Assembly (NCBI RefSeq): GCF_029784165.1
Contig: NC_073695.1
Coordinates: 235,339,844-235,403,843 of the forward strand
DNA from: Wyeomyia smithii
Taxonomy: Eukaryota; Arthropoda; Insecta; Diptera; Culicidae
DNA length: 64,000 nt
Reading direction: 5' to 3'
The first letter of the stretch is position 1. Each line of letters starts with the position of its first letter. This document shows positions 24,101 through 34,733 of the stretch, one piece after another. The notes below the pieces were generated by a model. It saw only the letters and a list, made by a program, of their open reading frames with translations. It did no database searches and was not told where the DNA came from. Made by a program: the position numbers and the translations under genes.

Positions 24101-27100
24101 AGCCAACGAAATCGTAAACTAACTCACGGTCGCAAATATTTCATTCATTAGGCAAGAGTATCCTCCGCAAAGTTACTGCTAAAAATGCAAAATTCGTAGG
24201 TACTCCCGGGACTACGAAGCAAGCAAACTGACTTCGGCTCCAGGCAGCTGACAACAAAACAACAACTAACACAAAACACAACACGCGCCCGGTGGGGCAG
24301 CTGACAGTCACCATTTGTTTGCTAATTTTCCCCCAGCAACTGCGAAACGAAAAGAAAACTTCCTCCGAATTTCCATTCTCTTCACTAGCCAGCAAGCCAG
24401 CGGGTGTGATCCGAAGTTGGCCGCAGCAGTAATGTTCACAATTTCCCACATGCTACAGCGCAAACAAGAACAACTTTGCAAACCCGCTTCCCGCTTCCCG
24501 CTGTCCCGCGCGTATACGTGGTCGCACCACGGCAGGCAGTGTGATCGGTGGATTCGGAAAATCCCAAGTTATCTCACCCACGCGCCACGTTCCATCGATG
24601 GTCGCACACTGGTCAGACTGTTACTCTTCCTCAACACACGCGCTGCCCTTGGCTGCTGCAGTAATTCTAACTTTCTCGCTGGGAAATTGTCTAATACCGG
24701 TAGTGCATCAAACGCAGCTTTTCCGCTGCTAGCGGATAATAGTAACAATGCAATTTTGTGTATTGTATGAGCAAAGAAACCCGGAACCTGGAGGGATTTC
24801 TATGCGGTGCTATTCCAAAGGGATGTTTTCCTTCGTATATTGTTTGTTCTTAGTTTACTGTTCGTCAGTTCCTAGCTAATAAAATCTCCCAGCAATTTGC
24901 CAATTTCTTCCTGCGGTCGACTTGGCAATATTTTACCTGCAAATTTATTAATTGAAGCTGCTCACATGTCCGAATAAATCCTAATCGAGCACGATGCCGT
25001 TTCCGATTCCACCCCATCGGGCAGCCAACCCATCCATCACGGTATAATCCTTCTGGTTTGGACATAAATTCGAACACCGACCAACGTTTCGCAAAGGCTC
25101 AATCCATTCGGTAATAATTCTCGGATTTGGTCGCCTGCATTCGACCTCTCCTCTGCTGCAGTCGACAAGCATGTATTACAGCTTCCTATCAGACAGCACT
25201 CGAAACAGTTGCATGTGCCGAAAACCGATTGCCGAACGATGCCTGCAAGTCGTTCGAACTGGTCTTTAGTGCGAACACACATACACACACCCCTCACGGC
25301 AAGGAGAGACTATCATTCCTAAATCCACATTTTGTTCGCAAATCAAATTGGGAAAATTTAAGTCATGAATATAGCATGTCAAGCACTCTTCTGTTTCTGA
25401 ATCGCTCCGATGCTGATAGATGCTGGAATATGCATGCTACCGCAACACTGCTGAACCCACCGTCATTTTCCGATGTGCTAGTAACCATGAAAACCCTTTA
25501 TTTTCCCACAGTAACAGCAACAGCACCACCTGATGCGAGCTCTGAAATGCTCCCAACAGGGCGTATGCCGACCCCCAAAATATGGTCAGCACGGCCCGGA
25601 TGCAGCAGTGGACAACGCAAATCAACAGGGCGCACGATGGGAACGGAGATTACTGTAATCCGAATACCAGGCCGGTTCTCAGCAAAAAAAAATTCCAACA
25701 TCTTTTTCGTGCAAACAACCGTACATTACCTTACCGTTCGGTTTCGGAGCTTTCGCGCAAATTACGTATTTTATTGGGGAACTTTACGGAGCATGTAATA
25801 CATTGCTCCACCTCGACGGGGCTGTCGACTTTCCAGAACGGCTTTACCAACACAACAAAGCTCGCAGCGCAGCAACAGCGCACGGACGTAAAAAATAATG
25901 TCCGTTGTCGGGAGTATATTCGGATATCCCTCCGCGGGGCGAAAAGACGGCACATATCAGGATGTTAATTTAGTGTACGATGCACGGATTTGCAACCGTC
26001 CCCGGTTCGATAGCGTACCACAGCAAGGCTCGTGAAAATTTGTGATACAAGCCCAGAGCGGCTCAATCTATGCAAAATATGTAAGTGCGGACTAGCGCTT
26101 TCGGGAGTAGAAACTATACGTACCGGTCGCAGTCGGTAGGGTTGTCAAGTTTTTGCGAGAATGGTGTTTGCGAATTTAGGAAAAAGTTTACTTTAAAGAA
26201 CAGATATAATGTTTTCAATATTACAACTCTTTGGGTTTTAATTACTTCTCCCTCTCAACAAAACCTGATACCCGTTAGATCTTAAAACAATTGCACCGCC
26301 GCCGTCTGGAAACGCGTAACTTAAATCTACTACACAACCGCCATCTCCGGCCACCACAAAGAACTATTGTTTCATTTGCTTTTTGGCGAACCACCGCCAC
26401 CGCCCGGTTGCTGCATTCTCAGCACTCCCACGAGTACCCGCTGCAACCCATTCTCTTTTTCTGCCCGTTCCCCCATCCATCCCATCATCACAGAAAAGCT
26501 TTCCACCTCATTCTTGCGGTTCCCAACCAACAGCCAACCGCCAGCCTTACCGAACTTGTCGACGAAGAATGAAAAATGAGCTGCATCTGAAAGAAATTAA
26601 AATACCCAACCCCACCCGCGTTCACATTCGCAGCTCTGTCCTACCATCCCTTCGACCATTTTCCACAATCCGGAAAACCACAAACCAACGCTGCTCCAGT
26701 ATGTTGCAATGCCCATGCAGCCCCGGAACGAGAACGGGGAATGCTCGTGCTGGCAAAGCAAATCTGGTGCGCCTACACTTGCACCGGATGTGTAGCTTTT
26801 CAATTCCACAAGTGTGTGTGTGTGTAGGTGTAGGTTGGGTTCGGTCGGTAAGGCACATTCTTTACGACAAAAAGCCTCCATCGCACGCTGCGTTTCGGGG
26901 GGTGCAATTGACGTGGAATGTCGTTCATTACAAAAGAGGCTCGCCGTGCACACTCACACTTACGTAGGAACCTATTGGCGTCCGCACTTTCTATTACACC
27001 TAGCGCTCCACAGCCTTACATTAGGTCTAGCATGGAATAGCTCATTAAAGTTGAGTAAAAACGGTTTCGTGCAGCTTTCCGAAAAAAAAAAATGAAACAG

Positions 27101-27500
27101 ACTAAGAGTCAAGTGCAATGACTTTGGAGGGGGAAAGAACTCGATGAAAGAACCGAAGGCAGAGACGGTTCACAAAGGCCCATTCAAGGGCTTGGAAGAC
27201 CGTACCCACGTAGTAGCTGTATGAGAAGAGGCACGTTGCAAATGTTTGAATGATTTCTGACTTGTGAATGAGATGGACTGACGAAGATTAACGTGCACAC
27301 CGAATGGTCGCACTCCGAGAGCTTCGATGCCCCTCCCGGTGAAAAGGGCTTCCGGGGCGGAATGGCAAATGTTGTTGACTCTTTGTGAGGCAAAATGTTG
27401 GTAAATTTTTGTGCTCGAAAGCCGGAAAGACTGAATTTCGGAACTGAGTGTGCCTGCCTAGCACACTCACCACCACTCGGCGTAAGGAATGAAAACGTTA
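24101..27500. other. Unique, G+C-richer block without a recognised gene
   Basis: This block is visibly richer in G+C and freer of repeats than its neighbours. It holds overlapping frames on both strands, the longest being a 223-residue plus frame at 25,127-25,798 and a 194-residue plus frame at 26,383-26,967. Neither shows a domain, and several frames overlap each one in other phases, so I read them as chance. A short GT run lies at about 26,811-26,823. Regulatory or intronic sequence is the most cautious reading. Confidence 0.5.
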
Positions 27501-28250
27501 CGAATTGACTCGGCTAGCTCGTAGGTCTAGCAGATGTTCGCTGATATCGAGCGCAGGTCGACTTCATTTGGGAAGTTGATTTATAGATTGCTTTAGTTTG
27601 GTTTCAGATTACCGCTGCTTGGAACGGGCTGATTGAATCAACGCTCTTATTTGTGGCCTTTGATCTTTTCATGTCGATGCTCGAGCTTTGACTAACGGGA
27701 AAAGTTTCATTTATTTAACATACATGAGATGTTTAAGAAAATCCACTGAACTGAATGATGTACCGGAAGTAAAAAAAAAAACAGCTAAATAAACCCAAAT
27801 AAAATGATAAAAAGGGCAAGGAATAGTTAAAGAGGTTATTCATAAGACACGATCGCAAGTTTAACGTAAAATTATGACAGCCAATGTAATACACTCGATT
27901 TAAATTAATTAATTTGATGGTGTGAGACGATAAACTTCAGTAATAGTTCTCTTTCAACTCTCTTTTTATTAAATGAATGGTAACCTTGAAGAGAAGCGTT
28001 GTTTAATTAACTTGAAGTCATTCGAAAATAATATTGAAGGTGGCTGGAAGACAGTTGTAGGTTGAGTACCACTTCACCGTCGAAATAAAACAGTGGAACT
28101 GAATCCTGCTTGATGAAAATGTTATGTGAAATTTTAAATTTTTATTGGAGGCAAAAACTCGTTTCAATTGCTTCAATTGAAAATATGTGACTTTTCTTAA
28201 AAGGACAGCGGATTCAGGTTTTTTAAAGCTAGGAAGTAATCAAATAGGGT
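27501..28250. other. AT-rich stretch, nothing recognised
   Basis: No reading frame of note, no inverted-repeat element and no simple-sequence array beyond a short poly-A (about 27,771-27,781). Confidence 0.5.
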
Positions 28251-28261
28251 AAGGACCCCAT

Positions 28262-28430
28262 AATTCGACCACCCACTAATCAACAAATTGTGTACAGGGT
28301 TTGTTATTGAATTATGCCAAAAAATTATTTTGTTTTCAATCTGAGCTATTTCTTTTTTATGTTTGAACACGGTTCCAAGAGTTGACACTATATTGCGAAC
28401 AATAAAAAAAATAGGTGGGCGAATTTTGGG
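28262..28430. repeat. Weak inverted pair flanking a short segment
   Basis: ATAATTCGACCACCCA at about 28,261-28,276 is matched in inverted form by TAGGTGGGCGAATTTT at about 28,411-28,427. The arms are short, so a MITE is possible but not established. Confidence 0.3.
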
Positions 28431-28464
28431 TACTCGGATAAAGTAGGCGAATTACCTTCTCTTC

Positions 28465-28770
28465 CGTTTTTTTTTTTCGAGAACAGAACAGCTTGGATAT
28501 TCTGGGGAATAGTGATGCCTGCAAACGTCGCGGTATGATTCTCGTTTTATCATCTCTAGCAGCGTTCCCCGTCAATTCCAACATTTCTGCAACAAGGTAC
28601 TCTTTTATTGCCGTCGGATACTCCAGCACCAACGCACATATTTTTTTATTACGCAGCACATATTTTTTATTACGCAAGCAGAAATTTGCCTAGACCAGAA
28701 ATTGTACCTTACAATTTTGATAGAACGACCGACCGCACATTTCAAAGTTGCTCCTCTGTAATGGATCTGA
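28465..28770 (-). pseudogene. Histone H2A pseudogene
   Basis: On the minus strand a frame contains ALVLEY, then EYLVAEMLELTGNAARD, then KTRIIPRRLQ (about 28,635-28,519). This is the central histone-fold region of histone H2A, in family order. Immediately after it, in another phase, comes ITIPQNIQAVLFSKK, matching the H2A C-terminal part with the intervening residues deleted. Upstream (28,770-28,640) weaker matches to the preceding region remain, including a CGGTCGGTCGT phrase and an LLRNKK-type stretch, with a short tandem duplication at about 28,633-28,680. A duplicated LEY/EYL segment and at least one frameshift make it non-functional. H2A genes normally lack introns, so I cannot tell a retrocopy from a decayed gene copy. 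Confidence 0.85.
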
Positions 28771-29060
28771 GCTAGTGAAGTTTATCATCTTCAATGTACC
28801 ACAGTTCAGTAGCTTCCACATTGTATAGATCGATAACGGCGCCGGCTACGTTCTTACGGCCGTTAGGGTAAGGAAGGAGATTGTTAAAAAGAAGGTGTAA
28901 TAATCGTTGTTGTCGAAGACCAAGTTTAACTCTGCATTTCTACGACTGCGACGGAAAGAAAGGGTTGTGTCACCGTGGTTAGTGACGGACATGTACTGGG
29001 GCATCGTTGTTCAAACAGGCGGTACACGTTTGTTCATATGTTACCGCATGTAAATTAGGG
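28771..29060. other. Short unique stretch, nothing recognised
   Basis: The sequence upstream of the histone pseudogene has no motif that I can assign. A few G+C richer phrases near 28,838-28,870 do not form a gene. Confidence 0.4.
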
Positions 29061-29063
29061 TAA

Positions 29064-29215
29064 GGGGCCATCCACATACCACGTGGACAGGTTTTTAACG
29101 ATTTTGACCCTCCCCCACTCCCTCCGTGGACAACTGTCTATATAAATTCTAAAAAAATTGTATTTGCCAACCCCCCCCCCCCCCAAAGCTGTCCACGTGG
29201 TATGTGGATGGCCCC
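29064..29215. mobile_element. 152-bp Harbinger-like MITE with TAA duplication
   Basis: Terminal inverted repeats of 27 bp are perfect: the left end starts GGGGCCATCCACATACCACG, and the right arm ends CGTGGTATGTGGATGGCCCC. TAA occurs on both sides (29,061-29,063 and 29,216-29,218). A 3-bp TWA duplication with G-rich ends is the pattern of PIF/Harbinger-type elements. A poly-C tract of about 14 bases lies inside at 29,171-29,184. The near-perfect ends suggest a young insertion. Confidence 0.85.
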
Positions 29216-29218
29216 TAA

Positions 29219-31240
29219 GGAACGGCATGCGGCAGTGACGCATATTTTAATCAGTCGAAATAAACGGGCCTCAAGCTCCTGAATTTTGATCAATATCGAC
29301 AATTTCAATGATGAGAACGAAAACTCTGATTAAGTAGCTGTCTCACGAATACATAAAGTTCAGCTAAACACAGGAGAATCTTTGAAAAAACATCAAACGA
29401 GAATAGTTGCTATTGCTATTCAGCATAGCACCATTTTCATTGCATCAAAGTGGTATTTTTCTGAAAGTACAATTTACCGGCGAATTTAATAACGAAAATT
29501 GAAAAAAAAGATGAAGGAAATCGGTTCAGTAGTTTTCCCGCAATCAGGATCACGGCAAAGTCATTTTTCGGAAAACACTATTCCGAGATAATCACGTGTA
29601 AAGTTTCAGGTTTAGCTTATGCAGCCGTGGCGAGGCGCGCTGCAAATCGCTATAACTTTCTTCCTATAGCTCAGATCTTTATCTTTATGAATCTTTATGA
29701 AAATTTGTGAAAATGTTCTCAAGATGTTGTAATTGAAGATAATGCAATAATTTTTTTTCGATTTTTTGAAAACTTAAAAGGTATCTGACCCCTTAAGTTT
29801 GCTAAGTCGGTTTTAGAATATGAAAACAATTGCTGACAGAGAAAAAGTCAGACAAAATGACCACACCAATTTTCGTTTATCTCGTTGTAACTTTTAAATC
29901 TTTCAGTTCGAGCAAACCACACATAATCACTCTTACACTTCATCTTGATTAGCCACAACTCCGTTGCCTGTAGGACTAGCTAAAATCATATCTGAGCATT
30001 TTCCTCACTTATGAATTTCCTAATCGAGGGCTAACGTTGGCGGCTTCCGGTAGAAAAACTAACCACAAACTAAACAGTCCACCAATGCAGATGGCATTGA
30101 ACACCATTTTTTGGTATTTTGGTTTTTATTTTTTGGTTTTGGTTAAAAAATATTCGAAAACAAAACTGACACAAAAAACGCATCCTTTTGCGTTAATAGT
30201 TCACTTCGATTTGTTTATCAAAACTGCTTCCTCTATGATGAAAAACTCCTGTGTAAATGTCATAAATATCTACAGAGAGGACTAATTCCACAACCAGGTG
30301 GCACCGCGTAGGGGATAGAATGAAGAAATGTGAAAAAGGGGGTCGTTTTCGTCGTTTTTTGACAGTCAATAAGCATATCGCTAAGATGGCACTAAAGACA
30401 AGCGACAGAGCAGCCTTCTCCAAACTTCCGTTTCAGACCTTAACTGTAGCTATGAGAGCTTGTCAAGCACGCTGGATCCGGAGCAAAAGCTAAACTTAAG
30501 CTGTTACGAAAAACGCTGGCTCGAAGTGAATGGTTTACGATCTGCTCTTCTCAGCTGAAAATCCTTGAAATAGTATAGGTTCCTACTACATGCGATCATA
30601 TTTTAAATAAATAGGTCGAAAAAAGCGAGACAAAATTTTACCCTCAAGCTCAAACTGAAAAAAATAGGAGGGTGGTATCAGAGACACGACCGCATGACGT
30701 AGTACTACGGTATTTTTCTATATTTTTTATCTAACAGTGCATTTTTATTTGCTGAGACATTAGAGCGCTTTGAACAACAATTAATATAAATAAAATATAT
30801 GAATGAAACCTTATTTATATTGGCATCTCCACTTCGCAGACATTCGAATTAGAAAAGCATTTATTCGTAGCTTGTAATGACAAAATAAACATTTGAATAA
30901 GCGAATTCGGTAGATTCTCCCTTTCTCAGTAAACAGCAAATACGACCCTATTCGGTATTTGAGACCAGAACGTTTCACTGCACCGGCCGCTGTCGAAAAA
31001 TGAACACCAAGAACAATATGCTTATTAGCAAAGCTTGGGATGCTCCTTTTGTAAAAGAGAAAATTCAACTAGCCACTTCAATTACAACTTCAACGGCTAG
31101 CACCTAGCGTCCGTACGTCACTGGTACGGTTTTAAAATGAAAATGATGGGGTGAAGTGTTCGAATGTACCTTTCATATCAAGGTCTCGTCAGTTAGTTGG
31201 AAATAGGGAGGAGTTAAGAAGAGAAGAGAATGGCAAAGGA
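29219..31240. other. No gene recognised
   Basis: AT-rich sequence. A GACACGACCGCATGACG phrase near 30,684-30,700 resembles short phrases near 57,573 and 63,400 and may be an old repeat end. The 85-aa minus frame at 30,811-31,068 has no recognisable domain. Confidence 0.45.
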
Positions 31241-31327
31241 AGTAAAGAAGCATCGGAAACAGAAAGTGACCTCGAGTAAAACAACAACAACAAATCGTTC
31301 ACAAAGTCAGATCGGTTGTATCCGTTA

Positions 31328-31437
31328 AGCAGGTATTAGACGAAGCAAATATTTGCTATTTTTCAATACAGATTTTATTTTGTGCAAATAAAAATCGTAC
31401 CAAAAATAGCAAATATTTGCTTCGTCCAATACCTGCT
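31328..31437. mobile_element. 110-bp palindromic MITE with TTA duplication (copy 1)
   Basis: The arms are almost perfect inverted repeats of about 38 bp, starting AGCAGGTATTAGACGAAGCA. TTA flanks both ends (31,325-31,327 and 31,438-31,440). A second copy lies at 62,354-62,467. The flanking sequence matches an uninterrupted relative at about 36,123-36,215, which supplies an empty site. The 3-bp TTA duplication suggests a Harbinger-type origin. Confidence 0.85.
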
Positions 31438-31499
31438 TTAGTGTCGGCTGTGCTTGAGAACAGAGGTATTAATTGGCTGCTCGGTATGATTTAGACAAT

Positions 31500-32620
31500 C
31501 AATGTTATTTACCAATTTTTCAATAGTGTATCTCCAACAATAGGTTGTTTTTGTTACATAAATTTTACCGCTAAAGAATTTCTGATCAATTGATGCCACA
31601 ACCTCGATAACCTGATTATAATTATAAATGACTGAAATATAAGCGCTCGAAAATTGACCACTTTTTTCTGGTTTTCCCTGGTTGAATTACTAGATTTTCA
31701 AATTCAGGTACCTAATTTCCAGATAAACGTAATCCTACGTCAAAAGGAAAAATTGTGGCTGTTCAACCGAAAACTTCATTAATGTCTCTTAACACTTTAC
31801 GCACTTCCGAGCTGGGAGCGCCAACATTTACAGGAACGGTTGAAAAGCTATGAACTCCTATTTAATATCTGTTTGAATGCTTGGACAAACTAGAAAATTT
31901 ACAGACTTGCCTGGTGCTACTATTGTGATAACAATAATGGCACTTCTCAACGCTCCGAGTTTATTTTAAATTGTGAAACAACGGGGGTGGAATTAATCAG
32001 CAACGTTTTGACTAGTGAAAAATAATAACTACTTAAACAGAATAAATATGAGACGCCAAAAAGTGCCATTACACAATGGTCCGGGAACCGAATTTAGGGT
32101 AAAATTTGAATCTAGAGCTCGACAGCAATACTCTAGAGAAAAACTTTGTTCTAGAAAGTTGTGCACCTATTATAAAATTATTAAAAAATAGGGGGTACCC
32201 AAATTTTCGATGAGATCAAGAATTCTAACCTCTTTATCTTTATGGTTAGAAAAACAAAAGTTCTAGAATGTAGTATCCATGATAGTTTGAATAAACTTTG
32301 TAAAACATGGTTTTTCTCTATCCTTGAAAATAACCTAACTACATTGAAAAAACACCTTTTTTGCTCTAATATTTTTATTTCGATTTTTGCTTCACTCCAT
32401 AAATGAAGAAATTTTAAAAAATATTTTGTGTATGTATATGTTGTTTATGTTTAAGTAAATTCATGTTTGAATAAATTTATTTTGAAAACACAACAACAAT
32501 TATAATAATTTTGATTTAACTTCCAGAAATTTTTTCCTAAAACTAGAAATATCTACCTCTAATTTTATCCAAGAAGATCATAAATCGATCGCCTGGTTCA
32601 AAAGTTAAGAATTTTCGAGA
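31500..32620. other. AT-rich stretch with dispersed-repeat phrases, no gene
   Basis: At about 32,130-32,230 the phrases AGAAAAACTTTGTTCTAGAAAG and ATTTTCGATGAGATCAAG resemble the repeat at 33.6-34.0 kb and 47.2-47.8 kb. No gene can be supported. Confidence 0.4.
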
Positions 32621-32628
32621 ATAAAATA

Positions 32629-33401
32629 CAGCGCTTTTTCGATTTTATCACGGTCAAAAAAAATTTACCGTGAAATTGGCGAAACCGTGAATTTAGCAAA
32701 ATGATAAAAATTTATTTTTTTTGTGTTGGATTCAATTGAAATTTATGATATTTTGATGATGCACTTTCATGGTTGAAGGGGATATAAGTTCAAGATAAAA
32801 ATGTATAAACAAGAAAAGGTTAGTTTATGATACTTTTCTCTATTGCATTTTCGCGGACTTTCTCCCGGCTATTATACATGCAATATCAATATGATTTGTA
32901 CTACCCATTCTTTAGTATAGCTAGCAGAGTCTTATGCTTGTTTATGTTTATGTAAAGTTGTGGAACCGCTAGATTTTATAGTTTTTAAATCCACGCTCTA
33001 TGAGGACCAAACTTTAGGGCTATTTGTGTTGTTAACAGATCTTTTTTCTCAACTGCTCTAATAATACGTAATTTTTGCTTCAAAGTCAATGAAATACGTA
33101 TTTCACGGTTCATTTTTCTCAAAATTATGCCACAAATTATTTGTAACAGATATGACACTTGGTTGCCTTAGAAAATTGATCAAATAAATTGAGTTTATAA
33201 AACTATACACATGCAAGGACACAAGGCACAAGTGAAAATGATGTATCGAATGCATTTTCTACAACTGAAAGTACCTCATTCTTGATTTGAAGTTTTTTTT
33301 TAAAGCGTGATAAAAATGAAAAAAAAAAACCGTGAGAAAATCGAGCGTTAATATGGCGAGTAGTGATTAAAACGACTGTTGATGAAAGCGAAAAAGCACT
33401 G
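32629..33401. mobile_element. 773-bp CAG-ended TIR element with TA duplication
   Basis: The left end starts CAGCGCTTTTTCGATTTTAT and the right end is the inverted copy of CAGTGCTTTTTCGCTTTCAT (18 of 21 positions match). TA flanks both ends (32,627-32,628 and 33,402-33,403). A second inverted pair lies just inside: CGATTTTATCACGG at 32,640 against its complement at 33,330-33,343. No transposase frame is present. CAG...CTG ends and TA duplication fit a non-autonomous Tc1/mariner-pogo type element. Confidence 0.75.
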
Positions 33402-33574
33402 TATGTATATCGAATAAAAACCTTTTTTATGGTTGCCTTAACCCGGAGCTGATTGCCTCCAATGACCTAACAGAAAATACGGGCTTGATTATTTTCAACG
33501 AATATCAATCCTGGCAATTCCTGTGACCAGTTCCGAAATAGGGTGCCCATAGAAAACGATTTCATACGATATAT

Positions 33575-34020
33575 TCTATTTTCAAAATTTCATAACTTTT
33601 GACCCAATTGATCGATTTTTGATCTTGTTGGATCAAAAAACCAAGAAATCGAATCTGTGTGCTTCTAAATGCAAAACAAAAAATAAAATTATTACAATTT
33701 TCGTCACGTTTTTAAATTGCATCTGCCTCAACATTATTTGTATTAAAAAGCCCTAAAAGTTGTTAAAACACAGTTTTGATGTCAAAATTGAAATACGAAT
33801 TTCTAAGCAAAGAGTGCTCGATAATTTTAAAAGCTAGAGAAAAACCTTGTTTTGAAAAGTTGCTTTAAATTAACATGGCTACAATTTTTTACAACAGATA
33901 CAAAGATAAAAAAGTTAGAAACTTGATTTCATCGAAAATTGGAGTGACCCTAGTTTCTAATAATTTTTAAATAAGCGCTTTGGCATCTAAAGCAACTTTG
34001 TAAAAAAAATTTTTTTCTAT
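33575..34020. repeat. Dispersed repeat, related to 47,195-47,770
   Basis: Phrases shared with the 47 kb copy, in the same order, are TTCATAACTTTTGACCCA, then GATCTTGTTGGATCAAA, then AGAAAAACCTTGTT, then ACAAAGATAAAAAAGTT, then GATTTCATCGAAAATT. The two copies are diverged but collinear over some 450-570 bp. No open reading frame is conserved, so the element is of unknown class. Confidence 0.65.
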
Positions 34021-34059
34021 ATAATATTGCAATTGTGCATTGGTTTGCTCAAATACTAA

Positions 34060-34340
34060 CTATTTGCAGTGACCAAACGTCTGGAAGTGAACGCGCCAGA
34101 CAGAATCATCAGCATGTCCAGATATGTTCAGCAATGCTTCAGACATACCTGTGTAACGGTGCTTTCCACACAGACAGGAGATCCAAAATGTGGCGTTGTG
34201 GAAAGTGATCTCCAATCACCAGCGCGGTCCGCCGGTTTCTTCTGCTATGGAAGGTTTCATTTGCTATTGTCGATTTCATTCGAAACTGTGCAGCTCAAAA
34301 TTCGTAGTTTCGAGAAAAAAGGGTCTGAAAATTAGCGTCA
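34060..34340 (+). other. G+C-richer island after an acceptor-like site
   Basis: ATACTAACTATTTGCAG (about 34,052-34,068) looks like a branch point followed by a 3' splice site. It is followed by an 88-residue open frame (34,069-34,335) in unusually G+C-rich sequence for this neighbourhood. The protein has no domain that I recognise and no clear donor follows. It could be an exon, a transposon remnant or chance. Confidence 0.2.
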
Positions 34341-34733
34341 AAAATTGACTCATTCATTTTCGCAAAATATACCCTTTAAAACTTACCATTTACATTGAAC
34401 TAATAAAAGTCTATTATGATCATATTACGAGCAATTTCCACATATTAAAACTCTATTTTTACTACCTTTATCGGTATTTGAGATTTGAGCAAAAAAGGCA
34501 CTCCTACTTATAACTTTAAGATTTTTAAGAATTTTGAAACGGGTATTTGTGGGACGCAACTTAACAGTAATTGGCATTGTAAGTATCAAACTGCTGTCAA
34601 CTCAAAGCTGCGAAACTTTGAGTTGTGCCAGTTTTGAACGAAACCGACGATATTTGAAATCGCCGCCTGCTGCGATGTGACTTGTCGATCCTGTTTCAAG
34701 TGAATCATTCTCTTGTCATAGTGATCAGATCTG

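Noticed and set aside
25127..25798. 223-residue plus frame as a host gene
   Set aside because: No domain, several overlapping frames on both strands, no start context or splice structure, and low-complexity segments.
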